A DNA stretch of 64,000 bases, from positions 1 to 64,000 of the forward strand of contig CAWKOX010000014.1 of the NCBI GenBank assembly GCA_963851095.1. The letters are read 5' to 3'. Position 1 is the first letter of the stretch, and each line of letters starts with the position of its first letter. Position numbers and translations under genes: made by a program. The notes beneath the pieces are model-generated. The model was not told where the DNA came from and ran no database searches. It saw only the letters and a list, made by a program, of their open reading frames with translations. Source of the stretch: Oleispira sp963851095. GTDB taxonomy: Bacteria; Pseudomonadota; Gammaproteobacteria; Pseudomonadales; Oceanobacteraceae. This document shows positions 51,865 through 61,047 of the stretch, piece by piece.

Positions 51865-53160
51865 CTAATCAGCCATACCAGTATCACGTTCAGCATAAGC
51901 ACGAACGGCGTCGATCTCTTCGTCAAGTATCAATGCTTTCTCAGCATAACGCAGCGCTAAGCCCGATAAGCGACGAGCGGCTTTAGCCATTTCTTCATCA
52001 CCCGTATTCGATAAGGCTACAAACGCTTTTTGCAGCCGAATGCCGACCTCTACAGAACCCGCGCCATCTCGTGCAGTCGCCGCAAAGGCGTCGGTAAACA
52101 AATCATCAATATCAAGTTCATGCATACCTACTCGATCAAAGGTAACTTTAGCACGGCCATTACTCTGGCAGACCTCTGACCACCTCACCAGCATTCGAAC
52201 CAATGAACCTATAATATTGATAGCAGTACCCGGATCATTAACCGCTGCCGATAAAGCTCTACTCGATATTTCAGACATAACAACCATGCCAAAACGCGGA
52301 TCAGACTCAAACGTTCTTTCAGGGCCAATCACAAATGCAGCCATTATTTGCCTTTCGCAGGCGCATTCTTTTTCACCATCATCACCAGAAAAACGAGCCA
52401 GTGGTAAATTAGGGGTTACAAACATTCCTGGTTCAGCACATACCGTAATAAACCCCGCTTCTTGTTCAGCTAAACGCTGCAATTTAGCGAAATTGATGTT
52501 TTGAACATAGCCCACATTGTTCGAGAAAATCTCGTAACCGGCTTCATCGCTATCAACTCTAGTCGCACCCATTCGAGGCAGGTGCGCCCACTCCTGCAAG
52601 GCCGCATCGGCCGCTGTTTCGACCTTAGCGACGGTATGCCCCAAGCGCCCTAGACGAGCAATTCGGTCTACCCAGCGTACAAAAGCCAAAACGACAATCG
52701 CAAATACAAACAAGGTAATAATAAAAAGTACCAACTTGCCTGAACTTTTATAATAACCATTGAGCTGAGCCACCAAACCAACAATACTAAAAATGAAAGC
52801 ACCGATGAAGGTCGACAATGCAATTTGAGAAACATCATCAGCCACCACTAATGGAAAAGCTCGAGGCGTCGCAGTACCACTCGCAGAGGCGTAGGCCGAT
52901 AACATTGCACCCACGGCAAACGTCGCAATAACCAACATACTTGAAGACATAATAGTAAGCAGAACTTCTAAAGACTCAGCGCTGACTTGCGGCAGTTTAA
53001 TGCCAACATCAATATCATCTGCAATCCCTGAAAGTAGTACCGCACCTATTGAAAGCACACAACTCATTAAAGGTTTTACCCAAAGCCGCTCACGAATTCG
53101 GGCAAGATAAAATTGAATAATATTAGGAATTTCTAACATAGCCTGGGGCTGTTTACTCAT
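51865..53160 (-). CDS. DUF2254 membrane protein
   Basis: The 431-residue protein has four membrane helices in the first third (about 30-165) and a soluble C terminus with FGMVVMSEISSRALSAAVNDPGTA, the mark of DUF2254. Function is unknown; the family is sometimes found near channels. An upstream remnant ends at its start codon by a 4-base ATGA overlap. Confidence 0.88.
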   Translation of the reverse strand: MSKQPQAMLEIPNIIQFYLARIRERLWVKPLMSCVLSIGAVLLSGIADDIDVGIKLPQVSAESLEVLLTIMSSSMLVIATFAVGAMLSAYASASGTATPRAFPLVVADDVSQIALSTFIGAFIFSIVGLVAQLNGYYKSSGKLVLFIITLFVFAIVVLAFVRWVDRIARLGRLGHTVAKVETAADAALQEWAHLPRMGATRVDSDEAGYEIFSNNVGYVQNINFAKLQRLAEQEAGFITVCAEPGMFVTPNLPLARFSGDDGEKECACERQIMAAFVIGPERTFESDPRFGMVVMSEISSRALSAAVNDPGTAINIIGSLVRMLVRWSEVCQSNGRAKVTFDRVGMHELDIDDLFTDAFAATARDGAGSVEVGIRLQKAFVALSNTGDEEMAKAARRLSGLALRYAEKALILDEEIDAVRAYAERDTGMAD

Positions 53161-53243
53161 AAATACATAGGCCTTTTATAAAAACTCTCATAAAACTCAA
53201 TACCCGCATCATCAAGAGCCGCTTTAATCGCAGCTTTGTAACC
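53157..53243 (-). pseudogene. 3' remnant of an upstream gene, MscS-like tail
   Basis: A frame without start encodes YKAAIKAALDDAGIEF and a short tail and stops at TGA overlapping the DUF2254 ATG (ATGA). The segment resembles the C terminus of MscS channels (helix then AGIE-I-P-F-P), but the last part differs. A stop codon lies directly upstream in that frame, so only the end of the gene remains. Confidence 0.45.
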
Positions 53244-53261
53244 GCACGTCCATTATCAACA

Positions 53262-53294
53262 ATTTAGTGCAATCACGCGCAAACGGCACTAAAT
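53262..53294. repeat. Perfect 9-bp inverted repeat
   Basis: ATTTAGTGC (53262-53270) and GCACTAAAT (53286-53294) lie 15 bases apart in the gap between DUF2254 remnant and the DUF1428 gene. It could be a terminator stem of the DUF1428 gene or a scar of rearrangement. Confidence 0.5.
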
Positions 53295-53337
53295 CATGGC
53301 TTAACAGTCTACGCGTACTTTCTTGAATGATTTATCG

Positions 53338-53694
53338 TTATTCATCCAAATTCAAAATTTGGAAACCACCATAAATCAAACGCTGACCATCAAAAGGCAT
53401 CGGGTTATCTTCGGAGTGCATTCTAGGGTCTTCCATTATCGCCGCCCAACCAGCATCGCGAACTTCTTTCGAAGGCCAAACGACCGTAGAGAAAACGACT
53501 GTTTCATTATCGGCACATTTAACCGCCATAGGAAAAGACGTAACCTCACCTTCAGGCGTATCATCACCCCACGCCTCAATGATCGATAACGCTCCATGAT
53601 CTTTAAATACCACACCCGAAAGCTTGGCATGTTCAATATATTTTTGTTTATTTTCGGTAGGAACGGCGGCTACAAAACCATCGATGTAAGACAT
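53338..53694 (-). CDS. DUF1428 (YbaA-like) protein
   Basis: The 118-residue protein begins MSYIDGFVAAVPTENKQKY, the family start, and has AWGDD, SFPMAV, VVWPSKEVRDAGWAAIM and MPFDGQRLIYGGF. It belongs to the dimeric alpha-beta barrel group; function is unknown. AGGAG six bases upstream gives a strong ribosome site. Confidence 0.9.
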   Translation of the reverse strand: MSYIDGFVAAVPTENKQKYIEHAKLSGVVFKDHGALSIIEAWGDDTPEGEVTSFPMAVKCADNETVVFSTVVWPSKEVRDAGWAAIMEDPRMHSEDNPMPFDGQRLIYGGFQILNLDE

Positions 53695-53772
53695 GGAATA
53701 CTCCTAGAATATGATTAGTTTGTTAAGAATAGATCATTATTAATAGTTTTCACTTAGAGAGCTAACCTTATC

Positions 53773-54006
53773 TTAAAATATTCCTTTTTGCATGAGAAGA
53801 GTGACGTTTAACCCTAACCAAAATATAAGCCAAAAATAAAGGTTTTTAGGTAATCCACAATCAAATAAAATGGAGCTTCCTATTAAAGTTATCAACAATA
53901 CAAAAGGGGGAAATAAAGCCGAGTATTTTAAATTAGAGTAGCTTGGCAAGTAGTCATTAAACAGGATGCATATAGCGAGCCAGATGATATTCCAAATTAT
54001 TAACAA
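53773..54006 (-). CDS. Possible small membrane protein, 77 aa
   Basis: A hydrophobic 77-residue frame with two or three helices and no recognised family. Its only start is TTG, with a weak ribosome site, and an in-frame stop lies shortly upstream. It is in an AT-rich patch with the next gene. It may be real or a chance frame. Confidence 0.4.
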   Translation of the reverse strand: MLIIWNIIWLAICILFNDYLPSYSNLKYSALFPPFVLLITLIGSSILFDCGLPKNLYFWLIFWLGLNVTLLMQKGIF

Positions 54007-54067
54007 TATCTTTTATTTCATAAAATAAAACGACGCATACCCATTAATAATAATTTCGATAAAAAAA

Positions 54068-54505
54068 TTAAAATATACAAAAAAAATACATTAATGAAAA
54101 AGCAACAAGTAATGAATAAATCAAATAAAAGCGCCAACTCGAAGTAAAAACAATAACAACAAAAGCTATCGGTGTCATAATAATAAAGTAATAGAAAGCG
54201 GCTATTCCTCTAGCGCCTTCAAATAATGAAATATCGTGTGATTTAAAAAACGAGAACAAAAAACCTATGCATATAGAAAGCACCAAAGCTATTGGAATTC
54301 GGAACAAGAAACTCACTGAAGCTTTTTCACTAAGTTTATTTTCTATGCGTCTTCTCTCTGCAGTCCTAATATACCACTGATCTTCAACCACCCTACCTTC
54401 ATAGAAGCCATCTCTAATCATTTGTATAACTTCTTCAACAGCAACTCCTTCATTATTTGAAAACTCTTCTATGGTAATCATTCCTTCGATAAGATCTTCC
54501 TTCAC
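54068..54505 (-). CDS. Membrane protein with N-terminal HTH-like segment
   Basis: A short N-terminal part (MITIEEFSNNEGVAVEEVIQ then RDGFYEGRVVEDQWYI) resembles the excisionase-type winged helix used for DNA binding. About three membrane helices follow (about 70-145). The start is unclear: TTG 54526, GTG 54505 and ATG 54481 are in frame. A membrane-bound regulator is possible, but in many proteins this segment serves other binding. It is AT-rich relative to the core genes. Confidence 0.6.
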   Translation of the reverse strand: MKEDLIEGMITIEEFSNNEGVAVEEVIQMIRDGFYEGRVVEDQWYIRTAERRRIENKLSEKASVSFLFRIPIALVLSICIGFLFSFFKSHDISLFEGARGIAAFYYFIIMTPIAFVVIVFTSSWRFYLIYSLLVAFSLMYFFCIF

Positions 54506-54526
54506 AACCCTCACCCGTCTATTCAA

Positions 54527-54938
54527 TCCAGAAAAATAATTATTATTTAATAATCTACAATGTTAAACCTAAGGGTCATATCCATCCGCATAAAACCCCC
54601 TATCATTATCAGTAACGCATTTAATTTCAACTAGACTGAGTACCACAACTGCTATCTAGATTAGAACCTAATGATAATACAGGATAACAAAGTAAAACCA
54701 TTCTTACTAACATTTATAAGAAACAGAAAGAATAAAAAAATAATAAGAACTCATCTACATAATTAGTGATAGGCAGAAATCATACGAATCAATGTTTTAT
54801 GATAACTAAGAGAAGAATCGCTATTAATACAAAAAATTAAAAATAATTTTTCGGATAATATGCCTGAGATTTCATATAAATATGATGCCATCATACATAC
54901 ACATAAAGCCAGCTTTAATCTACTTCTGTAACCGGGCA
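54527..54938. other. AT-rich gene-free stretch
   Basis: I see no credible gene. The only notable feature is a near-perfect palindrome, TATGATG-C-CATCATA (54881-54895). Composition is strongly AT-rich, like the flanking small genes. Confidence 0.6.
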
Positions 54939-55121
54939 TTATAAATAATAAGTATATTTTTTCGAGTTACCCTTAAAGTTTTCATCCAAAAATAAGTCAT
55001 TTTCTCTTTTAAATATTACTGAATCTGCGTCTTCAATGACTTCGCCATAACAGAAAGGCTTAGCATCAATAATAAGATCATCAGAGTTAGCTCTTTTTTC
55101 ATAATACTCTGTTGTAGCCAT
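54939..55121 (-). CDS. DKNYY-type fragment, 60 aa
   Basis: The 60-residue product contains FCYGEVIEDADSVIFK, close to FCYGELIEGADPESF in the intact DKNYY-repeat protein at 59548-60876. It is about one and a half repeats, with no signal or membrane anchor, so it is probably a degraded or partial copy. Its ATG overlaps the stop of the plsC-like gene as TAATG, so it could be translated by coupling. Confidence 0.55.
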   Translation of the reverse strand: MATTEYYEKRANSDDLIIDAKPFCYGEVIEDADSVIFKRENDLFLDENFKGNSKKYTYYL

Positions 55122-55873
55122 TATGACTGGGGTAGGGTTATGCCTGTAAAGACTACCTTACTAGTCTGCAGTATAAGCGTATTATTAATCGCTTTTTGAT
55201 TAAGAACTGCAAGCTGCTTCCTGTGATAATCAGAAGCAGATAATGCAGGCAAGAAATGCATAACTGCCGTTATTCTAGGCTGATTAAGTAAACGTTTAAA
55301 GCTGTTTACGAAACTGTCGTCACCCACGAAAGCAACAGCCTCGGTTATTTCACCTTCAGCGTCAAAATACTGCAAGGCGATAGGCTGAATCATAGACTTT
55401 TCACGGATGGCTGCCTGATACAACATGGGTTTAAAAGGCAAGGTTGATCGTCCTGTTGTCGTTGTGCCTTCTGGAAATACGATAATAGAAGACCCTGATC
55501 TAAGCCGATGCTGTAGCTTGGGTAATGAGCGATAAGTTTTAAACTTGTTTTCTCGTGGAATAAGAATGGTGCCCGTTTTTTTAACAACAGCCCCGATAAC
55601 GGGCCACTTGCCAACTTCAACTTTAGCAATAAAATCAACCGTATGGCTGCCTGCTAACAGTAAAATATCGAGCCAAGAGATATGATTACACACCCATAAT
55701 GCAGGCGCATCAGTCGGCACCCCTTTAATGACCAGCTGTACATTTAAAGCCTGATAGAATTTACGGTACAAAAAGCTAGCAATCTCTCTACGTTTAGCAC
55801 ATTGCCTCAGCACGGGACTAAATAAAATAGGCACAACAATGATTATAAGCACCAAATAAAAAAGCGAACCCAA
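55121..55873 (-). CDS. 1-acyl-glycerol-3-phosphate acyltransferase-like (PlsC/OlsA type)
   Basis: The protein of at least 250 residues has the acyltransferase motifs NHISWLD (the NHxxxxD box), the FIAKVEVGKWPVIG segment and FPEGTTTTGRS, and a hydrophobic N terminus. It lies directly downstream of an olsB-type gene, so it may be the OlsA that esterifies lyso-ornithine lipid rather than the general PlsC. The start is unclear: TTG 55873 is the only standard codon near, but homologous-looking sequence (YNEIVRPAVRL) continues 40 bases upstream without a standard start. Confidence 0.85.
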   Translation of the reverse strand: MGSLFYLVLIIIVVPILFSPVLRQCAKRREIASFLYRKFYQALNVQLVIKGVPTDAPALWVCNHISWLDILLLAGSHTVDFIAKVEVGKWPVIGAVVKKTGTILIPRENKFKTYRSLPKLQHRLRSGSSIIVFPEGTTTTGRSTLPFKPMLYQAAIREKSMIQPIALQYFDAEGEITEAVAFVGDDSFVNSFKRLLNQPRITAVMHFLPALSASDYHRKQLAVLNQKAINNTLILQTSKVVFTGITLPQS

Positions 55874-55926
55874 CAGACGTACAGCGGGCCTAACTATTTC
55901 GTTATAAATATCTATAGTGAATGCCC

Positions 55927-56682
55927 CTAAGAAAAGTGACGTAAATAGCGAGGTTTAATGTCTTTTTTAGCCAGCAGAATCACAACATCAGCAACGTTAA
56001 AATCATGATCTAAAAAAGCTTCGCCGCACACCTTTGCCCCCATCCGCAAATACGTTTTTAACAAAGCTGGCACGTGTTGTTTACCATCAATATTGATATC
56101 AAATTGTGGAAGAGGTATTTTAGGCGTCGTCCGAGAGTTCGAATCGGTAAAATGATTCTCTCGTAAATAATTAACCACCGCGATGGCTTTCGCGCCGCCA
56201 TCTTGCATAGAAATACTTGCACACCCCATAAGATAATCAATGCGATGCTCATTCATAAACTGGCCTATCTGAGACCAAATCAATCCAATAACCGCACCAC
56301 TTCTGTAGTTAGGATCGACACTGGTACGACCGATTTCCATGTAGCGAAAATTAGGTTTAATGATCGGCGTGATATCAAATTCACTGGCACTATAATATTC
56401 ATCAGATGAAGACACTAGGTCACTGGTGATAATCCGGCTATAACCAACAATGCTATTTGAAAGGCTATCTTTAACAATCAAGTGTAAACAAATATCATCG
56501 AAGGGATCTTTGTCGTGGCTTATTTCAGAAAGATTGAATACGCTGGCGCGAAAAACCTGAGCGCGATAGATTTCATCAGGGTCTTTAGTGAAGCAAGCAA
56601 TAAGCTTTGATTCTACAGGTTTTGTAAGTGAGCCAATATACGCTAGTGAGGTTTGTGTCTGATCTTGAGAAAGGCCTGTCAT
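55927..56682 (-). CDS. olsB: Ornithine N-acyltransferase-like (OlsB type)
   Basis: The 251-residue GNAT-fold protein has RYMEIGRTSVDPNYRSGAVI, DYLMGCASISMQDGG and KTYLRMGAKVCGEAFLD, the pattern of OlsB, which adds a 3-hydroxy-acyl chain to ornithine. With the PlsC-like gene behind it, a two-gene ornithine-lipid pathway is likely. The alternative is another acyl-ACP-using GNAT of the autoinducer-synthase-related group, so the symbol is provisional. Confidence 0.78.
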   Translation of the reverse strand: MTGLSQDQTQTSLAYIGSLTKPVESKLIACFTKDPDEIYRAQVFRASVFNLSEISHDKDPFDDICLHLIVKDSLSNSIVGYSRIITSDLVSSSDEYYSASEFDITPIIKPNFRYMEIGRTSVDPNYRSGAVIGLIWSQIGQFMNEHRIDYLMGCASISMQDGGAKAIAVVNYLRENHFTDSNSRTTPKIPLPQFDINIDGKQHVPALLKTYLRMGAKVCGEAFLDHDFNVADVVILLAKKDIKPRYLRHFS

Positions 56683-57010
56683 TGTAATGTCTCATCTCTG
56701 TAATCCATAAAAGATGACTTACTGTAGAATGGCTTTATGACAACAGTATTACAGCGTTCGGTTTTTCATTTCAATCAGGTGCTAACAGATCGTAATCTGT
56801 CGTTAATTAGCTTTGTGCGCGTCTTATGATTATTTTCAAGCACTCTTACAATTTTCGGTACTCTCAAAAATAGGATAGGATATGATGAAAAAATACTGGC
56901 AATGACATACAGATAAAAAAGAACAAAACAAAGTGAATGTAATTACTCATCATAAATCCATTAAACGAATAGATTAATAATGAGCAATACTCTTTTTTAA
57001 AAGACAACGA
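56683..57010. other. Gene-free stretch with short dyad
   Basis: It holds no credible gene. ACAGAT-CGTA-ATCTGT (56785-56800) is a perfect 6-bp dyad that could be an operator or small hairpin near the olsB promoter. The rest is AT-rich and unstructured. Confidence 0.5.
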
Positions 57011-57307
57011 TTATTCTGTTACCATCATTGTCATTTCATTCAGGGCAAAGTCTTCAACCGCTCCTTCCGTTGCGGCCATGTAGTCGGCTAAATGTTGATT
57101 AGATATATGTGTTTTCCATAGTTCTCGTGATTCCCAATTTTCATATAGCATGAAATGCCTTGGATTCTCATTGTCTTGATGTAAATCATAATTGATACAG
57201 CCCTCTTCAGCGCGTGTAACGTCTATGAGCTTTAAAAGCTCTGCCTTTACCAAATCAATTTTGTCGGCATTTGCTTTGATGTTTGCAACGATCGTTAGTG
57301 TAGCCAT
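57011..57307 (-). CDS. Antibiotic biosynthesis monooxygenase-family protein (YgiN-like)
   Basis: The 98-residue protein has the ABM dimeric alpha-beta barrel pattern: LTIVANIKANADKID, EEGCINYDLHQDNENP, FMLYENWESRELWKTH and the HLADYM segment. YgiN-type members are quinol monooxygenases. It lies 35 bases after a quinone-oxidoreductase-like gene on the same strand, which suggests shared quinone or stress chemistry. Confidence 0.9.
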   Translation of the reverse strand: MATLTIVANIKANADKIDLVKAELLKLIDVTRAEEGCINYDLHQDNENPRHFMLYENWESRELWKTHISNQHLADYMAATEGAVEDFALNEMTMMVTE

Positions 57308-57342
57308 GTTTAATTCCTAAAAATAAAATCAGTAAATTCGTT

Positions 57343-58392
57343 TTAAAAACCTTCTAAAACAATTTTTCCAATTGATCGGCCAGATTCGAGTGTTTGGTGT
57401 GCAGATTTTAAATTTTCAGCATTAACCGTTCCTAAATTCTGTCCGACGGTTGTTTTGATGTAACCCTGATCGATCAAATCCGATACACGATTAAGCAGAT
57501 GGCTCTGTTCATCCATATCAGTAGCCTGAAACATCGATCGAGCAAACATAAACTCAATATGTAACGACTGACTCTTTGGCTTAAGTTTCATAATATCAAG
57601 CGGCTTACTAGGATCATCAATCATCGCTATTTTGCCAAAAGGTTTTAACAACTCGGTATAACTTTCAAAATAAGAATCCGTGCTATTCAAGCTCGCAATA
57701 TGACTGACCTGATGAAGTCCTTCTTTTTCTATCAATGCATCAATCTGTGCTTGCAGTGGTTTGGTATGATCAACCACATAATCTGCACCTAGCTTTTTGA
57801 CCCACGCTTGTGAACTTTCACGTGACGCCGTAGCAATCACTGTCGCACCGGTAATCGCTTTGGCTATCTGAATTAGAATAGAACCCACACCACCCGCAGC
57901 ACCCGTCACCAGAATAACTTCATCAGATTTTTGTGTAGAACCTGGGCTTTGTTGTTGTATTGCTAAATGCTCAAACAATAATTCCCACGCTGTAATCGAT
58001 GTCAGTGGTAACGCAGCTGCCTCAGAATCAGATAGGCTCTTCGGTTTAGTGCCGACAATGCGTTCATCCACCAGTTGATACTCTGCATTGCAACCTTGAC
58101 GATTTAGATCACCCGCATAATAAACCTGATCGCCTGGTTTAAACTGTGTTGCCGCTTCACCTACCGCCATCACTTCACCGACAGCATCCCAACCAATGAC
58201 TTTGAACTCACCTTTTTCAGCTGCAACATTTTGGCGGATTTTGTAATCCACTGGATTTACAGCAATGGCCTTCACTTTAATCAGTAAATCACGACCAGAA
58301 GCCACAGGTATCGATAATTCAATATCCTTTAAAGATTCAGCGTCATTAATAGGTAACGATTGTGTGTAGCCAATAGCTTTCATAGTTGTCAT
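57343..58392 (-). CDS. MDR-family oxidoreductase (quinone/zinc-type alcohol dehydrogenase-like)
   Basis: The 349-residue protein has the N-terminal GroES-like fold (KAIAVNPVDYKIRQ, GWDAVGEV, GDQVYYAG) and a Rossmann domain with VTGAAGGVGSILIQIAK for NADPH. Catalytic zinc ligands are lacking, as in quinone-oxidoreductase-like members. It is divergent from a LysR regulator, a classical pair, and followed by the ABM gene. The ends match the remnant at 41596-41657. Confidence 0.9.
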   Translation of the reverse strand: MTTMKAIGYTQSLPINDAESLKDIELSIPVASGRDLLIKVKAIAVNPVDYKIRQNVAAEKGEFKVIGWDAVGEVMAVGEAATQFKPGDQVYYAGDLNRQGCNAEYQLVDERIVGTKPKSLSDSEAAALPLTSITAWELLFEHLAIQQQSPGSTQKSDEVILVTGAAGGVGSILIQIAKAITGATVIATASRESSQAWVKKLGADYVVDHTKPLQAQIDALIEKEGLHQVSHIASLNSTDSYFESYTELLKPFGKIAMIDDPSKPLDIMKLKPKSQSLHIEFMFARSMFQATDMDEQSHLLNRVSDLIDQGYIKTTVGQNLGTVNAENLKSAHQTLESGRSIGKIVLEGF

Positions 58393-58521
58393 ATAAACGT
58401 TCTCTCGTTGTCTGATATTGATTAATTTAGTGATCGTACTCAGTAGTTGTAATAGTAAGTCTTGAATAACATCGAATAAACAGCATAATCATTGATTCAT
58501 TATCAAATAAAATTTGAAAAT

Positions 58522-59493
58522 ATGTTATTAGAAGATCTTCACGTCGTCCTAAAAGTCGCTGAATTCAAAAGCATTACGGCCGCAGCAGAGAGTTTGGATA
58601 TACGCACGGCCACCGCAAGTGCAGCGCTCAAGCGCGTAGAACGCACTTTAGGGGCTGAATTGTTTGTTCGAACAACCCGACAACTTAGAGTCTCTAGTGC
58701 GGGTGAAAGGTATATTCCTCAATGCGAGCAAGCCTTACTGATGCTGGAGCAAGCGAAGCAAACGATGAAGGGCGATTTAGACATTGTTGATGGAGAACTA
58801 CGCATAGCCCTTCCTTCTGACCTAGGGCGCAATATCGTCTCACCTTGGCTGGATGAATTTTTAGATATTCATCCAAAAGTCAGTTTAAGAGTGAATGTTA
58901 GTGATAGTAATATCGACTTTTACCGCGACTCTGTAGATGTTGCACTTCGTTATGGCTCACCCAATGATGCCAGTCTGTATGGTTTTAAAATCTGTAATGT
59001 TCCTGGGCTGCTATGCGCTTCTCAAAGTTATCTAGACACACATGGAGTCCCTAAGCATCCCAATGACCTACTGTCACACAACGGTCTTTTTTATCAGCTG
59101 CACGACATTATTAACGATACGTGGACGTTTTCTTTAGATCCCAAATACTCTAAATGTAACAGCACCAAAGAGAAAAATTCAGAATATAAGATAAAAATGA
59201 CCGGCAGCCATGCATCCAACGACGGGGACTTAGTAAGACGCTGGTGTGTTGCCGGCAAAGGACTCGCCGTTAAATCGTGCTTAGATATGTCGGTTGATTT
59301 ACTCTCAGGAAACGTCGTCAGCGTTATGCCCGAGTTTCAGCCTAGAGCAACAGAGCTATGGATCGTCTGCCCAAGCAGACAATCCATCACTCCTGCCATT
59401 CGTCTATTAAGAGATTTTTTACGCGAAAAAAGTAAGGTTATTTTAAATCAACTGATTGAAAAAGAAATTGTAGATCATAGCGTTTTTGAATAA
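58522..59493 (+). CDS. LysR-family transcriptional regulator
   Basis: The 323-residue protein has the helix-turn-helix (about 15-60: SITAAAESLDIRTATASAAL) and an effector domain with LRIALPSDLGRNIVSPWL. It is divergent from the MDR oxidoreductase gene and probably controls it. ATG 58522 is chosen over a TTG ten codons earlier; ribosome sites are weak. Confidence 0.9.
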   Translation: MLLEDLHVVLKVAEFKSITAAAESLDIRTATASAALKRVERTLGAELFVRTTRQLRVSSAGERYIPQCEQALLMLEQAKQTMKGDLDIVDGELRIALPSDLGRNIVSPWLDEFLDIHPKVSLRVNVSDSNIDFYRDSVDVALRYGSPNDASLYGFKICNVPGLLCASQSYLDTHGVPKHPNDLLSHNGLFYQLHDIINDTWTFSLDPKYSKCNSTKEKNSEYKIKMTGSHASNDGDLVRRWCVAGKGLAVKSCLDMSVDLLSGNVVSVMPEFQPRATELWIVCPSRQSITPAIRLLRDFLREKSKVILNQLIEKEIVDHSVFE

Positions 59494-59547
59494 GTCTTTT
59501 TGGCACTATGCCCTGATAACTTAATAGAAATATCTTTTATCTTCAGA

Positions 59548-60876
59548 CTATTGCCTATCATCCACAACTGAGTCATAGCGTAGGCTATATTCACCCTCTT
59601 CGTTCTCATCCGCATATACGTTTTCTTCATATTTAAATGTCACAGGGTCTGCATCAACGACCTTGTATTCACTCCAATATACATGCTTAGCATCTTTTGA
59701 AAAACGATCGGAAATAACCGTAAAAGTCTCTGCATCTGCCCCCATAATAAGATTGCCATGATAAAATATTTCATCCGCTATACGGACATAAACGCTCTCA
59801 TTTTGGTCAAGAACAATAACATCAGCAGGCTTAATATCTGCTAGTTTTTTATTTCTACCATAAACCTCATTATCGTAGGCATAAAAGTCGTTAGTGATCC
59901 TTTCAATATCGTCACTAGGAACCAGAATGACAGTCGTTGCCTCTAAATGCAGTGACTTCCATTTCCAGATTTTTTTCAGCTCATCGGCAACCGATCGAGT
60001 AACTTCAGAGAGCTTTTTATTCGCGACGATATAACCATTGTAATAAAGGTTATTTTGATCTTTTGAAATATCATCATTGAATACTTTGAAGGTATTTGGA
60101 TCACTCTCTGGAATCGGCGTATTGAAATAATACGCTTGGTTCTTATCTTTTCTGTAATAAGGAGAGATAACCGTAAAACCCTCAGCCACCATGCCTTCAA
60201 CAATTTCACCATGAGAGTAAACAGAAGTAGAATCTATCGCATATTCATCATCGATAATTTTAAACTCGTCGGCTTGCTGACTAATAACCACCCCGTTATA
60301 AAGTATTTGCTTTCCATGCCTAATATAGCGATCGTTGCCATTAGGTAATGCTGCAGGGGTCGTTTCCCGTGGAATTTTTACATCAATGTAATAATACAGG
60401 TGAGTTTTATCCATGGCGTAAGCGCCTAAAAGATAAGAGAAGGATTCTGGATCAGCGCCTTCAATAAGTTCGCCATAACAAAAAACTTTACCATCACTAA
60501 TAAGATAACCCGAATTAGCACTGTCTGAATTAAATTCAGATGTAACCGGAAGAACCGAACTGGGGTTAGCCCCCACAACAGGCTTGCCATCGTAATAAAG
60601 ATTGTTGATATCTTTTGCGTAAGACTGATCGATCACTTCAAACGTTTCTGGGTCTGCTTCCTCAATGTCTTTTCCTCCAACCTGAAAGAAATTGCCACTT
60701 AAAACGTAAATCACTTTATCGCCTTGCCGATAGTATTGATTACTTACGTCACTATCATAAGCAGTCGCGTTATGCGTGCTTGGGCTATTTACATAAAATG
60801 AAAAAGCAGCAAAAATTAATGCTGCTGCAATCGGTAAGGCCAGAAAAATAATGCCAAGCCACATCAGTATTTTCAT
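59548..60876 (-). CDS. DKNYY-repeat protein with N-terminal anchor
   Basis: The 442-residue protein has a membrane helix or signal anchor (about 5-28) and about ten short repeats of the form K-D-x4-YY-x-G-x2-I-x-G-A-D-P-x-T-F, which define DKNYY-domain proteins. They are found in many Gram-negative envelope proteins with no proven role. Clear repeats include YAKDINNLYYDGKPV and YRKDKNQAYYFNTPI. The fragment at 54939-55121 is related. Confidence 0.85.
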   Translation of the reverse strand: MKILMWLGIIFLALPIAAALIFAAFSFYVNSPSTHNATAYDSDVSNQYYRQGDKVIYVLSGNFFQVGGKDIEEADPETFEVIDQSYAKDINNLYYDGKPVVGANPSSVLPVTSEFNSDSANSGYLISDGKVFCYGELIEGADPESFSYLLGAYAMDKTHLYYYIDVKIPRETTPAALPNGNDRYIRHGKQILYNGVVISQQADEFKIIDDEYAIDSTSVYSHGEIVEGMVAEGFTVISPYYRKDKNQAYYFNTPIPESDPNTFKVFNDDISKDQNNLYYNGYIVANKKLSEVTRSVADELKKIWKWKSLHLEATTVILVPSDDIERITNDFYAYDNEVYGRNKKLADIKPADVIVLDQNESVYVRIADEIFYHGNLIMGADAETFTVISDRFSKDAKHVYWSEYKVVDADPVTFKYEENVYADENEEGEYSLRYDSVVDDRQ

Positions 60877-60947
60877 GTATTTATTCCGTGTATCATAAAA
60901 CCCTATTAATCAGAAACATAACATATTAAGCAATTGTCTAAAGTAGC

Positions 60948-60969
60948 TTCATCACAGAATTGTGATGAA
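60948..60969. other. Perfect 9-bp hairpin
   Basis: TTCATCACA (60948-60956) and TGTGATGAA (60961-60969) form a tight stem with a 4-nt loop between SelO and the DKNYY gene. No T run follows on either strand, so it could be an operator or RNA stem. Confidence 0.5.
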
Positions 60970-61047
60970 CAACTAATATAATTTGCATACATGAGACCAC
61001 ATAAAAGTCCCAAGTAAAAAAACCACATAGAGCTTTGAAAAATTAAG

